Notes: a model not told the origin generated them from the letters alone. A stretch of DNA of 64,000 bases from Sipunculus nudus (GCA_026874595.1 CM049314.1:67133300-67197299), one strand, 5' to 3'. Counted from the stretch's first letter, positions 1-12,087 are shown. Translations and numbers: made by a program.

Positions 1-150
1 AGACTCATAACGTATTTATCAGTCAAAATTGAAATGCATATGACCAGAACATGGGTGGATTTAAATCCTGGTTTCTAAGTCAGAATGCAATTTCTCGTGG
101 CATTAAGGAAGACTAATCATGCTCAGTGTGCTTACATTTACATTTGATAG

Positions 151-286
151 GTGATCGTACAGCGCAGCCTGGCGGCTAAAAGTATAATTCACGGCAAGGC
201 GGGATGCGTTGCCACAATGTACTTGAAGATCCTGCCTTTCTTCCTCTTCTTAGTTCCAGGAATGACCGGCAGGATTCTCTACAGAG
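151..286 (+). CDS. SLC5A transporter exon (a): VIVQRSLAAKS ... RILYR
   Basis: This exon has acceptor TTTGATAG before 151 and donor GAG|GTAAGT after 286. The frame starts at 151 in phase 0 and ends in phase 1. It encodes VIVQRSLAAKSIIHGKAGC followed by a hydrophobic helix with LKILPFFLFLVPGM and then TGRILYR. In SGLTs this is the family signature around the QR-LAAK segment, the cytoplasmic loop, and the helix carrying the conserved PGM-RILY motif. The preceding exon would end within or before the D-Q part of the TDQ-V-VQR motif and is not found in bases 1-150, so it lies outside the window. The next exon is almost 9 kb downstream. Confidence 0.9.
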
Positions 287-423
287 GTAAGTCCCCCATG
301 TCATATGATATTTCTATTTTGTAACCGACCTATATAGGTCTTTGGCTTAAACCTGTTTGGACAGCTGTCCTATGGTATGGCATGTATGTACACCCGTAAC
401 ACCCTAAAACAGGCCATAAAAGG

Positions 424-1140
424 CTATGATTGTATCAGTAATATATGTCGTGCGGCCTTTCTCGAGCGCCGCGTATGGCTTCCATCCGGCGTTTTCTCTC
501 TACTAACGCTTGTTGTCAACTCATTCGTGCCAGAGTAATACATCTCGCCTGGATTACTGTAATTCAGTCCTGGTTGGGTTACCTGCAGAACCAATCTCGA
601 ATGGTTCAAAATAATGCTGCGCGTCTCATTAATGTCACACCGCTGCTCAAAAAGCTCCATTTGCTACCCATCAAGTCTCGAATACAAAGCAAAAGTTGCC
701 GTTTTATGTTAAATGTCATTTCGATGACTCACTTCCATCATATTTTTCTGAAAAATCAATAGCCTCTTGGCCTTTGCGTACGCTGCGCTCGGCTAGTGAA
801 AATTTTCTTAAATTACAAAGTATAATATGTAAGTTGGTGAATGTTCCTTCCGTTTCCTATCTAAAAAAATCTGGAATTCGTTTCAAACCAATTTAAAAAA
901 AATATCTCTTTCGGCAAGCTTTTGGCCATACAAATGAATTGTTATTTTTTTCTAAAGTCACAACGGATAGCTGCGAAAGAGCAGGTGAGAAAGAAAGTGG
1001 ACTTTGGGAGTAGATTTGGGTTAATTTGTGCTTTGTAAGTGTATACGAGTGAAAATGTGTGGGTTCGTGTGTGCGTGAATCGCGCTGTGAGACCGACTGG
1101 CGCTATATAAATACTAACTAGTATCATTATTATTAAAAAA
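424..1140 (+). mobile_element. Decayed non-LTR retrotransposon (CR1/L2-like) 3' end
   Basis: Fragments of the C-terminal end of a LINE reverse transcriptase are readable in different frames: LDYCNSVLVGLPAEP from 549, RMVQNNAARLI near 598-630, then PLLKKLHLLPIKSRI, then LPSYFSEK near 732. The order is that of CR1/L2/Jockey-type elements, but frame changes after about 593 and after about 690, with a stop near 762, show that it is dead. The 3' tail ends with GGCGCTATATAAATACTAAC at 1099-1118 and then a short ATTATTATTA tract, the usual end of CR1/L2-type elements in invertebrates. It is 5'-truncated, as is typical of LINEs, and sits in the sense orientation within the transporter intron. Confidence 0.75.
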
Positions 1141-1531
1141 AGACTCTGAGTTGACAACATAATTTCAGCACAAAACGTCAATTTAAATGGTCTTAATGTC
1201 ATGTGACCATTTGAGTGTAGAACATAATATAAAGTTCATTTTTTTTTCTCTTCGAGAACCATGAGGCATATTAACGTATTTTGTGGCATGACCTAAAGAG
1301 TCATGGGCCTTGTGATCACGTGAAATTAGGTTCGTATTCATTAAAGTAGAAATCCACACACCTATACATTATATATCTAATTATATTAATTATATAATCT
1401 GTTAGTAGAGAGAAGCATAAGCAGTCCTGCTTATTATGACGTATTACGAATTTTTTATAACATTAAGGTTTCATCATCGTTTAGATTCATATTTGGCTTA
1501 GTCACATAAAATATTCACTTCTCACCCCACA

Positions 1532-1536
<5 letters not shown>

Positions 1537-1592
<56 letters not shown>
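1537..1592. repeat. (TA)n microsatellite
   Basis: This is an uninterrupted TA dinucleotide tract of about 27 units in the long transporter intron. Confidence 0.95.
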
Positions 1593-1594
<2 letters not shown>

Positions 1595-2951
1595 ATTGTG
1601 AACTAAATAGTATTTTCTATCAAATTTGATATATTTTGATGAGTTACAACCACAGTATATTAATATTTTAAATCTAAATTTGATTAAAAACTCGGTATTA
1701 CCAGCTTCAGGTATAACTGACACAAATTTCGTTAATCAACATTCAGTTACATAAAAGAAATCCAGAGACCTTTTTGTTTTTTTGTCTATTCTGTTTCATT
1801 CATTTTTCATTGTTTGAAAATGTTATCACTTTTAGCAGAAATCAATCAATAGCCAGCCTAATATCAAAGTTAATATAAAAGAAAAAATCATATATTTTAC
1901 AAACATATCAGAAGGTGATCCCCGCGATTTTCAGCCGCCGCAACCTTTATTGAGGGCGACAGACGAATATTTGCGGCCTTGACCCCCCTTTTCACGATGT
2001 GGTGACCTTTTTTTTTAGGTTTAATCATAAGTCATTAGGGGCTGGACCCCTCCTTTTTCTAAATCTTGGACTCCCCTGCATGTTTCTCCTTAAATATGAG
2101 ATTTTCAAACGGTGACGATACTTTCATATAAGAGCCATTTCAACTTATTCATTATTGTCCAGTTTCAGGAGTTCTTGTTCTCATAATAGTCACGACAGGA
2201 TCGCTGTAGGGCCAGACATATGTCAATCTATGAACAGGTTTGGCATATAGGTTTATTGGTCGTCGGTCGTATTTATAATAGCAACAATAGTCCAGTTAGA
2301 TATAGAATTTCTGCTATATTTGATCTAGATGAAACCTATTTATCCAGATTTTGGTTCATTTTGAACCCGATACGTTACACTGCACAAGTGACATTATGAC
2401 GTCATAAGATCATTTTTTTTATTGCAAAACCAGCTCAAATATGCACTATATTTGGCATACACGAAGTAACTGGTCATGTGTCTAATGAATAAAAACAGAT
2501 AGTTCAGGAATGACTGACATGTTTGACCTTGCGGAAGGCCGTGTAATTCATGAAAGAAGAGTCCATTTGGCCTCTCTGATCTATCCTTTCTTAAGAATGC
2601 TATTGGGTGAACTTGGATAACTTAGAACCTGCTGTTTACTGTCTAAACGTTACAATTAGCTTCATGAATCTAGTAAACTTAATAGCAATTAGTATAACTT
2701 TTTCCTTGGCGCCCTTTGAAAGATAATGAAAATATTTAACAAATAATACTCTTACACACTGAGGTAGCCATATTATTAAAAAAAATAGTGTTCGTCTTTA
2801 TCATTATGACACGTCATACAAACAATTTGGACGAATATTTGTATAACATGTATTTAAACGGTTAAACTGTTCAAAGATATCTATATAAAAACGACCAAAT
2901 TTCCACAAACATGGGGGGATAATTTGTCAATAAAGATAATTTCACCACCAG

Positions 2952-2954
<3 letters not shown>

Positions 2955-3002
<48 letters not shown>
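2955..3002. repeat. (TA)n microsatellite
   Basis: About 24 TA units follow GTCG, with an AT-rich right flank. It is intronic. Confidence 0.95.
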
Positions 3003-3008
<6 letters not shown>

Positions 3009-6000
3009 AATATATTTTATATGTAATTAATATAGAAATATGTTTAACGATTTAAAACGTTACTTGTTTGAAATAGACGATTTTAATCAAACAGCCTTAA
3101 AATTTAATGGTGCCATTAAGGATAGAAATTTAAGTGTACTTAGACGAGTTTAAAAAGGATGTATACAGAGTACACTTTTGCCCTGACAATGTCAGCAGGT
3201 AAGGCTCTTTAAGCAGTTTTTCTCCATATGACAAAGTTAACTCATAAATTTACCTGTAATGTTATTCAGTTGGTACCATGGCCTAGGAAATTTAATATTG
3301 AAGGTAATTTTAACTCTTAATGCGTCATGAATACAGATTATTTATAGTTCTAATACATATAAAATAGTACAAACTCGGCAACGTAACACTGTACATCTGA
3401 TCATATGCAGGACATTTGAGAAATATAGTATGGTTAAAAACTGCAGTGTGAGAAGCATCTATCTTTTACTGGCTAAGTAATCCAAGAAGCCCTATGGTAC
3501 ATACCAGATTGTTTCTTAAATTGCAAAATGGATTTGATGAAAATTGGTCCCGGCGTAGATACGTGATTCCTGTCATAATTTCATTTCTTATAATTAAGCC
3601 TAGAGGTACTCCCTGACAGAGGTAGCTGTATAAATTACATATAAACTAAGATATATGTCCAAACTCACCAGAAGAAAAGTGCAGGTCTAACCAACATCTG
3701 TAAAAAGAGAGTTTTATTAGTGTAGCAGGGATGAATCTAAGTCCACTGAAGCATTTGCTCGCCTTAAGATAACGATTAAAGATAAGGGAACTGGGACCGT
3801 ATGTACCATAGTCCGGGCTCAAATGGAAAAGTAAGTCAACAGGAGGCTTTGTAAAATGATCATCAAAAGTATTGAATTTAAAAAGAAAAAAAAATATAAT
3901 GCCAAAGCGGTAACTTAATACGTTGCCCATGCAGCTTGGAGCAAGAGATCATGTATTAGACAGAACGTCTCAGAATCAAATGTCTATTTATAAAAGAAAT
4001 ACATGAACGAGTTCTCCTTCTTATTGGAACTTTATTATTCTCATCCAGTCACTAATGGAAATATATATTATGTGAAGCTCCGTTTCATTGTGCTGCTGAT
4101 CTGGTTTCTGCCAGGAAACCAAACACTCATTTTTACATAATATGTTTGCTGCATTTAATAGGATCAAATGCTCATTGCGAATAACAGGTACCATGGTAAA
4201 ACTAATTGAGCTTGTTGAAGAGTAAACATATATATGTTTGTTGTCACCATTAGTTTCGTGATTAGTTCTGTCACTGGAAAAGATCATCTGTTTATCTGCC
4301 TAACTAAGCATAAAATTATAATGGCTTATATTTTGAATACTGAGTTTCTTAATTTAATTATGCTTTTGTTCAGGAAGCAGGTTGAGATTCAAAAACGCTT
4401 TGCCTGTTGGTCATGTGGAACAATTTGCTGTTGATGATGCATCGATCGATTCGAAGGTATACAAAACCTTTAAAAATTGGTTAGTTTTAAAGCCAGTGAT
4501 CCATTTGAGAAAACGACCATAATAAATTTGCAGTCCTTTAATAAATATAATTATTATATTGTGCACGTTCTGCAGGCAGTTCATGTGCACTAAAAGGAGC
4601 TTCTTCCTGTCACGACAGTCTCATATCGAAGAGGCAAAAACTATCTCAAAATTACATACCTCTACTGTGCACTTTCTTAGAACTGGATTATGTAGAAAGG
4701 TCCGTGTTAAAAGGGAGGGCTATATTCGGGATAATCGATATGAAGCTCGCAGAGCTCAGTAGTAGATGAGACATTCCTTAGACCATCATCGGGAGATTAA
4801 ATAGGAATCTTTTGTACTGTGTCCTGGCACCTCAATGGTGGCTGAGTAATGCAAGAAAGTGTGTCAGGAACATCACGTTTTTCTTGGATCAAACACACAA
4901 TGCCAGACCTGTAACAGAGTACCTTGGCTGTGATACAAGGATCGGAAACACCATAATACCAGTACCTGACGGAAAAGAAATATACCTGAAAACTCTCATT
5001 ACTTGTGTTATATAGAAAAATGTTATCTATTCCCCTCGCTTTCAAAGGGGATGGAGTACTTGCTTTGGATGCCCAGTAGTTCTCTCCTGGGACGCAATTG
5101 TGCCTTCTTTTGGACATTTCACTTATAAATTCGTTATTGATAGAACAGAGTATTTTTGATAATGAACCCCAGGGTACACCTAAATGAGACCGAGTCTGCT
5201 AGGAAGGAAACAAATTCACGATCCATCGAAAATGAGTCAGTGTTCTGAAAAGATTCAAACAAACTCTAGCTCCCACTGAATTATTAATAAGAAAAAATAA
5301 ATTGTCGTAGGCTATATTTTTCTACATAAATCACATATATAATCGAAAATGACTCCGGTGTTAAAGTATTCGTTGTTAAATAAATGTCAGAGGTTGATCA
5401 AAATAGAAATATTTACAGTAAATATATTAAAACTTCTCCATAACATAAAAGATTTATAGGTTTATGAAGAAAATATTAAAGTGAGAACATAGAGAATAAA
5501 TTGTTGTTTTAATTTAATAATACATTAGAGCCTTGTTCTAAATGAGGCTCTCATTGTACACTCCCTCTGCAACGATTTAACATTTATAAATCAGTCGTAC
5601 TTAAAGTATCTCCTTCGCCTTATCCGCCTCTAATCTAATGTTTCCTGGGTTTCATCACCATTAAGGCCACGGGGACAAGAATGTTAAATAGACCAATGAG
5701 AAAGGGGTTTTGCATTTTGCATCCAACTCCACGTTTTAAACTCGCTGAAGACCGGATGGTTTTCTCTATGCCATAATGCCTCAATACGTATTTTTCTGTA
5801 TAAAAAATGTTGTATAAATCTATTGCGTCTAGGTATTGGGCCTTTAAATCCGTGTATTTTTTTGTCTACATGAGTCGAATATACTACAAACCCTAAAATT
5901 CGAAATGTAAGACTAGTTATTATGTCTCCACCAGGGCAGGACAGGAATAGACAGTATAACCGTTGCGTAGGGAGTGTACAAAGTTGCATGTTTTCAGGGG

Positions 6001-6360
6001 TATTTTACAATAAGAACCTTATATATAACATAGTTCTATTGAAACAAAAAGGATATTTTGTTTCTACGCTCTCAGTTAACTCAATATTAAAGTTTCCGAC
6101 AGGGCTATACTAAGAAACAAACTAATTCTTTTATACATATAAATACAGTAAAATCTCGTATAACAACCAAATGGGGGCTTTGGTGCTTACCAAATTTCGG
6201 CGGATCCCCCTTAATACCCTGGACATTTTTGCCGAGTCTTGTTCACTACTGTTTGCGGGAAAAGTGTTGCTTTCTGGGTGATATGTTGGACCGTCTTTCT
6301 TCGTCATTAGGAGATGAGAGTGACGTATCTCGTCCATCGCAGCAGCTGCTGCATTGTCAC

Positions 6361-6371
6361 AATATATATAA

Positions 6372-6402
<31 letters not shown>
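6361..6402. repeat. TA/TG microsatellite
   Basis: A short ATATATAAATATA stretch runs into two TG tracts, the first ending near 6390 and split from the second by TTTG. Confidence 0.85.
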
Positions 6403-6403
<1 letters not shown>

Positions 6404-6444
6404 AACCGGACACACAAATGCATTCCTACTGGCCTTGCTAGTGA

Positions 6445-6540
6445 AGCTTGCTTTATTAGCGAAGCCATAGAACGTCTGACTTGTGTGTCACAGGTTACGG
6501 GTTCGAACCCACATTCAGGCCTGGTTTCTATTTTCACCCG

Positions 6541-6582
<42 letters not shown>
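6445..6582 (+). mobile_element. tRNA-related SINE remnant with (TA)n tail
   Basis: The segment contains a good RNA polymerase III B box, GGGTTCGAACCC at 6499-6510, preceded at about tRNA distance by TTAGCGAAGCC, which could be a degenerate A box. It ends in a (TA)n tract at 6541-6582. There is no clover-leaf acceptor stem, so it is not called a tRNA gene. Confidence 0.45.
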
Positions 6583-6586
<4 letters not shown>

Positions 6587-6825
6587 TTATTGTTTCATCT
6601 GGGACAGCATCTGGGACAGATGGTCAAATACGTCAGTATCACGTGTATCGGTCGTTTCGAATTCCGCGCTGCCGACTATAAAGCGACAGGAAAGACTTGA
6701 TATACAGGCCGTTTTATATCGCAACTAGATGCCTCCCGTAATTCTTAACACCTGCATCAAACACACGGGAAGGCCGTGCCCAACGGCCATGGATCACTCA
6801 CAGACGATTGCGCCTTTCGGGGGTT

Positions 6826-6950
6826 CCTCGGTGGTATGACCCAGCAATGGGAACGATTACGCACCAAGAAAATAAACTGAGAGGAAGCGTGTGATCCTGC
6901 CATGTCATATGTTGTCCAAAGTCGGAATGGAATTCTGCAGCCGTAAATAT
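6826..6950 (+). repeat. Dispersed repeat family R1 (GAGGAAGCGTGTGAT), copy 1
   Basis: The stretch shares ordered words (AGCAATGGGAACG, GAGGAAGCGTGTGAT, GGAATGGAATTC, GCAG) with 56662-56825 and more weakly with 17462-17555 and 61228-61395. It carries no coding signal and is probably the body of a non-autonomous element. Confidence 0.6.
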
Positions 6951-6994
6951 ATGTAGTTAAGTTTGCTTATCTCCATAAGAAAATATTAACAAAA

Positions 6995-7445
6995 ATACTT
7001 TCAGGGCGCTTATATGATATCTTCACCTATAGGTCGCAGAATATAGGTCAGATACGATTTGTGCCCGGTTGACTTTCTGAGTGCATATATGACATCTTAT
7101 CCTACAGGTCGCAGGGTACAGGTCACAGAGACCTTATTTTATGTTTCCAAGGACATTTTCGCAGGACCTCCCAGAATGTTACGTTAGCAGTTTCTAATCC
7201 TTTTTGATATAATTTGTGACCCTACTGACTGTCTGGGTTCTCAAAATCATCTGTTTAGTATATAATATATGTCACCCTGTACTAATTTCAAGTTTCCAAT
7301 GAGATTTGCCTAGGACCCCTCTAGATGAATAGTTAAAAGTGTCTAGGTCTAATTTGTGCCCGTTAACCGACGGACGGACGACGAATAAAGTGTGATCAAT
7401 ATGGCTCAGATGAGTTACACTCAGTTGAGCAAAAAATCGCACACT
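6995..7445 (+). repeat. Hairpin-ended modular repeat (family R2), copy 1
   Basis: Repeated modules contain words such as CCTATAGGTCGCAGAATATA, GTTTCCAAGGACATTTTC, GGACCTCCC and TTTGTGCCCGTTAACCGACG, and end in AAAGTGTGATC...GCTCAGATGAGTTACACT. The same end occurs at 20,600-20,640 and, inverted, at 36,733-36,785. The module is about 160 bp and repeats imperfectly about three times. Confidence 0.65.
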
Positions 7446-8879
7446 GATTAGACTATACTGGCGAATATGAATATATTTTAATGCTACCACATTAGAAAAA
7501 AGGACATATCATAGGACATTATTACCCTACTTTATACGGAATATAGTTCATACAAACATTCCTTGATGAATGTTTTAATGTTTAAGTGTTTTAAGAACAA
7601 TTTCGATTTAGAGAGACTTTTTCGAGTTACAATAACCACAAGTCAACTAGCAAGCAAATTATAGGAAAAGAAAGTTAAAAAAAACCACTTGCAACCTTAT
7701 CTCCATTTAACTGTAAAGTTTGAATGATTTATTTATTTTTGACACTTAGCAAGAAAGGTGCCGAGTGAACCATACAGCAATAACAGACTGCTGACAATGG
7801 TGTTTTCGTTCTCTAATGGTATGCATAATAAATCCAAACGACGCAGCATAACATTTAATTTTTAGGTTACTCCATCTTCAGGGCATTACCCTCATATTAT
7901 ATGACGAGTGCGACCTTGGTCCATCACCTTTGACCTTCACATTTCGGCTTCGTTGTGCTAATCATTACAAAATACAGATAAAATAAAAACTGAATATCGT
8001 TCTTTTATTTTTAGAATCTTCTTTTAATTGAAATTGTGACCATGAGCGGGCCTCCGCGGAATCGTTTCAGGCATTTTGTAGCTTGACATAAAAAGAATGG
8101 TTCTTTCCCTTATTAAAGAATGGTATTCGAATAAAATCAAATTTACAATTTATGAAATATGTTAACGTTAAACTGGTTATTATTGCTTTTGATCTGGCCA
8201 AAGGTATGATAATATGGTTATAAAGTGGGATATTTCGATCCTAGAACAAAATGGATCCGTTTTAAATACAGGAATAGGAAGGACCATAACGGCTTTATAC
8301 TAAACATCAGGCAATGCTGGTTTTAACAGGTTCTTTCTTATAACCCTTAAAATGGTCCTACGTTCAAATGAGTATGACGAAAGAGATGCTTGGCTAAAAC
8401 AATGAAAAGTCGGTAAAACGGGTGATCACAAAAAGAAATCCTGATGGAACTTTAATCACGTTTCTCCTGAGAAAACCGGATTTACTGATCGTTAAATCTA
8501 AATAATGACTTTCAGACTTCCTGAACTTTGGGCTGCTATTGTATTACTTTTGAGACGCTGCACTAGCAAAAAGTTGTTTTGGCAAAACGCTGTAAGATCT
8601 TTCATTATTAACGCACATACATGCAAAAATACAATTTTTAAATAATCGTCTTAAGAAATACACTTTTATCACTTGGGATAAGCTTTTTGGATTACCAGCT
8701 AAAACTGAATCCTATTCAACTGTAAAAAGTAGAATAGATTTTACTTAAAGTAATTTATTTCCACAAATTTTGTTAAGGCCCCGGCTTTATATGTCGGTAC
8801 AGTTATTTCAAATATAAATTAAAAGCCTGTCCTGTAACAAGTTAAGGGAAATGGATGCTTAACGGAAGCAGTCATGTTT

Positions 8880-8880
<1 letters not shown>

Positions 8881-8910
<30 letters not shown>
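8881..8910. repeat. (AAT)n microsatellite
   Basis: About ten ATA/AAT trinucleotide units lie in the transporter intron. Confidence 0.95.
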
Positions 8911-9280
8911 TAGAAAGAACATGGTTTCTCATTTCACAGATCTTATGTTTCATCGCAGTGAATACTTTAAGAATGTTTCCGTATTTAACATTGCCTTGTC
9001 TGACAAAGTGGAACCAAATTAAGATGAGGTGATATCTAAATATGAGAAAGCGAGGACTTAGCTGAAGAAATATCATACAAAGTTTATATTTATGTACTTT
9101 TTATCGGAAGTTTGATTTTTAATATATTGCTTTTTTCTCCGAGAAGAAAAGAAAATGATATTAAGAACATTCTTAATGCGTTCATCCTCCAATGAAGGGA
9201 AAGCAAGGTACATCACAGAACCAATAAAATGTTGATGGCAAGTATTCACAGATGAAAAACTCCTTTTGCACTTTTTTCAG

Positions 9281-9388
9281 ATGAGATTGCTTGCTCGAGT
9301 CGTGAAGAATGTCAGGCGATCTGTCAGAACCCGACAGGTTGTACAAATATAGTTTACCCCCTCCTACTTTCAAGACTCATGCCGACAG
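9281..9388 (+). CDS. SLC5A transporter exon (b): extracellular Cys-rich loop
   Basis: This 108-bp exon has a strong pyrimidine tract and acceptor CTTTTTTCAG before 9281 and donor ACAG|GTATGT after 9388; it is phase 1 at both ends. The split codon with the previous exon gives Asp. It reads DEIACSSREECQAICQ, then NPTGCTNIVYPLLLSRLMPT. Four cysteines and the GC-NI-YP motif match the extracellular loop of SGLT proteins that precedes the helix starting GL-GL. The exon is short and lies on the opposite strand from a spurious open frame. It is flanked by a 9-kb intron upstream and a SINE-bearing 756-bp intron downstream. Phase and homology agree on both sides, so the call is firm. Confidence 0.9.
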
Positions 9389-9541
9389 GTATGTAAACTA
9401 TTTTTTTTCTCCTGTATTCCTACTCTTTTTATGTTCCGGTTTTTCTCACAGGCTTTTCCCACACATCAAGTAAGGCTGCTCTTGAGCTACTTCTTAATAT
9501 ACGGGCTCTTTTTCTGGGTGGTGCAACGCGCTATATTTATG

Positions 9542-9595
9542 TCATTTGTGTAGGATTTACCTTGTTACCATTTGTGTAGGATTTACCTTGTTACC
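9542..9595. repeat. Two-copy 26-27-bp direct tandem repeat
   Basis: The words CATTTGTGTAGGATTTACC and TTGTTAC are repeated head to tail with no visible differences, suggesting a recent slippage-type duplication in the intron after exon (b). Confidence 0.9.
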
Positions 9596-9679
9596 TTATC
9601 CAGAACCAGCCGTTTTTTTTTTCAAGATAGCCGCATGATGTACATCTTTTTTTTACTATTAACTATTAAATTAAAATAA

Positions 9680-9862
9680 AACTTTGCAATAATTTGTGCA
9701 TTTTTTACCCCATTAATTCATTTTGTCTGAATAATAAAGTTTACCAACAAAACCATGCCATTTTGCAATACAGTCTGCAGTTTTTTTCGTCCAATTAATT
9801 CAGTTTGTCTGAACAGTAAAGTTTACCAGCAAAACCTTGCAACTTTGCAATAATGTGTGCAT
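9680..9862. repeat. Imperfect ~80-85-bp tandem repeat, about 2.3 copies
   Basis: The words TTTTGCAATA, TTAATTCA, TTTTGTCTGAA, AGTAAAGTTTACCA and CAAAACC recur in the same order. It lies directly upstream of a SINE in the intron between exons (b) and (c). Confidence 0.75.
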
Positions 9863-9882
9863 GCAATATAATGGAGCCTACC

Positions 9883-10080
9883 TCGGCCTGGACAGTCGAG
9901 CGGTAGAACGCTCGGCTCTCTCCGCTGTCGACCCTTGTTTGATCGCGTAGCTATGAGAGTGGATTGTAGTTGTCCTTTCAAGGTTGGTGGGTTCCTCCAC
10001 CTCCAAAGACTATTGGACGCCACAGCCCGAGCCATTGAGAGTGCCTTGCATTATAATAAGTTAAATAATCCATTTTTATA
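9883..10080 (+). mobile_element. tRNA-derived SINE (family S1), copy 1
   Basis: A tRNA-like head begins CCTCGGCCTGGACAGTCGAG and has a degenerate B box near 9941-9955. The body contains CTATGAGAGTGG, AAGGTTGGTGGGTTCCTCC and GACTATTGGACGCC, and it ends in AT-rich sequence. The same body words occur at 14746, 37950 (minus), 62012 and 62773. It lies in sense orientation between exons (b) and (c). Confidence 0.75.
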
Positions 10081-10144
10081 AATATATTTCATATATTACC
10101 ATATATTACAACTATTAATATGGGGTTGACTTTTATCTGTGCAG

Positions 10145-10464
10145 GTCTGAAAGGTCTGCAGATGGCGGCATTACTGGCGGCAAACATGTCCACGCTAAGC
10201 TCAATCTTTAACAGCGCAAGTACAATGTTCAGTATAGACTTGTGGAAACGGGTCCGACCAAAAGCGTCCGACAGAGAGCTGGTCACGGTTGGCAAGGTCT
10301 GCGTGGTTGCCATGACAGTGACCGGTATCGGTTGGTTACCAGTCTTACAGAGGGTGCAGGGGTCTCAGTTTTGGGATTATTTGATGATCGTTAGTTCCTA
10401 CCTTGTACCCCCTCTTCTCGCCATCTTTCTCGCTGGAATGTTGTGGCCAAGAGCCACCGAAAAG
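10145..10464 (+). CDS. SLC5A transporter exon (c): Na+-site helix and sugar-contact helix
   Basis: Acceptor TGTGCAG precedes 10145 and donor AAG|GTAAAC follows 10464; phase 1 in, phase 0 out. It starts GLKGLQMAALLAANMS, then TLSSIFNSASTMFSIDLWKR, and continues through two further helices to AIFLAGMLWPRATEK. In known SGLT structures the first helix supplies hydroxyl residues of the Na2 sodium site; here Ser and Thr occupy the positions I align with human SGLT1 Ser392 and Ser393. The helix with VQGSQFWDYLMIVSSY aligns with the human segment containing Asp454 and Gln457; Asp is kept but the Gln position is Met. These alignments and residue numbers are from memory. A changed substrate range is inference. 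Confidence 0.95.
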
Positions 10465-11034
10465 GTAAACTTTATATAAATTAGTCTCACAAATGATGTT
10501 ATAATGAATAAATTTCGTTGTAATTATTACACATTACGAGTTTTTTTTATAAAATTGCACATTAAGTAATGAATACATAGAAATGTAATGAACACACGTA
10601 AATGTGTTTTTCATGTATCATATACCCTACGATTTCGCTTGTTCAGCCTTCAGTTACCCGAAACCGTTGCAATCGGATTTATTGCTCTTAATCACATAAC
10701 CCCTAGGTTTTACCATATACTACTCAAACTACAATATCTGCTTTTTTAATGGACGTTTATCTAATAAAAGATTTGAGTTTCGTTACTACAGACCTCAGTT
10801 GTCCTACTTTGGCAATATGATTTTGAAATATCTTCCATTTTTGTAAACATATACGTATTTCATATTACAAAAAAAATGTAAGGAGATACGAGTATGTTAT
10901 AATGAGTTTTATCTGTCTGAAAGTCCCAGCTGTGTTGAATTTTACATAAGAAAAGACATTTTTTTCAAACAAATATTAAAAATCTTTTATGTACCTGTTT
11001 CCAAGTGACCTAAACAACCTTTTTTTCTCACCAG

Positions 11035-11250
11035 GGGGCGTTTTTTGGGATGATGAGTGGTTTCGTTGTCTCGGTTATCCGCATGGCTATTCACTTCAGT
11101 TACGCTGTGCCGGCGTGCGGAGAACCCGATTATCGTCCTGCCGTGTTGGTCAAAGTTCACTACCTGCATTTTTCGATAATTACATTCACACTTACCATAC
11201 TCATTACTGTTATTATCAGCTTGTTCACGGAGCCACGAGAGACCAAAAAA
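11035..11250 (+). CDS. SLC5A transporter exon (d): GAFFGMMSG helix and VHYLHF helix
   Basis: Pyrimidine tract and acceptor TTTTTTTCTCACCAG precede 11035; donor AAA|GTAAGT follows 11250. The exon is exactly 72 codons, phase 0 at both ends. It encodes GAFFGMMSGFVVSVIRMAIH, an extracellular loop with CGEPDYRPAVLVK, then VHYLHFSIITFTLTILITVI and ISLFTEPRETKK. The GAF-G start after a W-R-N/E-type loop and the C-EPD-RPAVL...HYLHF pattern are characteristic of SGLT4/SGLT5-like members. Two membrane helices are evident. Both neighbouring introns (570 and 837 bp) are in frame with the flanking exons. Confidence 0.95.
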
Positions 11251-12087
11251 GTAAGTAACAAGATTTAAATACAGTGAAAATCTCACCTGAAGGTTTTTAA
11301 AAAGGTTCAAATTAGTCTGGGACCAAAACCTGTGGTCGCCTTAGCGGGGAGGGCGAAATAAAGGGATCGTCATCAGACGAGATTTCACCTAATCCGAGAA
11401 ATCACGTTATCTAAATATATATAAAAACGACCTTTTTTAAATTTCAAGTCATATCAAAGCTACCTGTTGCAAACATGATCATTGACTCAATGCAACATTT
11501 AGTTGTTTAATGATTTAAACATTTAATGATTATATTATTAAAACATAGGGCGGTACTTGGGTGGTAACGTTTTGAATCATAGGAAATGAAGTAAAGTAGT
11601 AACAGATAAACATAGGATAAAAAAGGTCAGCATTATAATACTTTCCAAGTGGCTTTAGCCGTGCTAAGAGTTTTATCTATTTGTAAAAAAAAATAAGATT
11701 TTCTTCACTTTATCGCCCAAATTCAAGTTAACATCGGTTAGTGAGGTGGGATCCTATAGATGACTATGACTTAGTTCAAATCCGACTCGTGGCATTTAAA
11801 TCCAAATGTAAGTGCGATTATATACTACCAAATGCAAATGTAAAATGCTACAAGTTATAAAATTCAAGTGCTTTTACAAAAGAATTTGCAATCTGATATA
11901 GATATATGTGTGTTAATTGTAATAGATATGAAGCCAGTCTTTGTTGAATATATAAGTGACAACACATTACATGTCCTTAATGATTTTAAGGAATTAATCT
12001 GAGACAACACTTTGGAACATCAACTGTTTACAGTTGTGCATTTAAATGAAAATGCAAAATCGTTTGTAACTCTCGTTCTTCCCTTAG

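Larger units (their letters stand above)
287..9280 (+). other. 8,994-bp intron of the SLC5A gene
   Basis: This intron separates the PGM-RILY exon from the Cys-loop exon. It holds a decayed LINE (424-1140), two (TA)n arrays (1537-1592, 2955-3002), a TG array, a SINE-like head followed by a third (TA)n (6445-6582), a dispersed repeat segment (6826-6950), a hairpin-ended modular repeat (6995-7445) and an (AAT)n array (8881-8910). The stretches 1600-2950, 3005-6130 and 7450-8880 show no exon, RNA gene or repeat that I can recognise; the open frames there of 60-106 codons have no family resemblance. Confidence 0.75.

Noticed and set aside
5684-5989. 101-codon minus-strand open frame in the long intron
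   Set aside because: No family motif recognised; length is compatible with chance.
6480-6515. Functional tRNA gene at a perfect B box
   Set aside because: No acceptor stem or anticodon arm can be paired; SINE remnant is the better reading. The same applies near 25070, 34955 and 63775.
10089-10313. Minus-strand open frames opposite the transporter exons
   Set aside because: Shadows of the conserved + strand coding exon.
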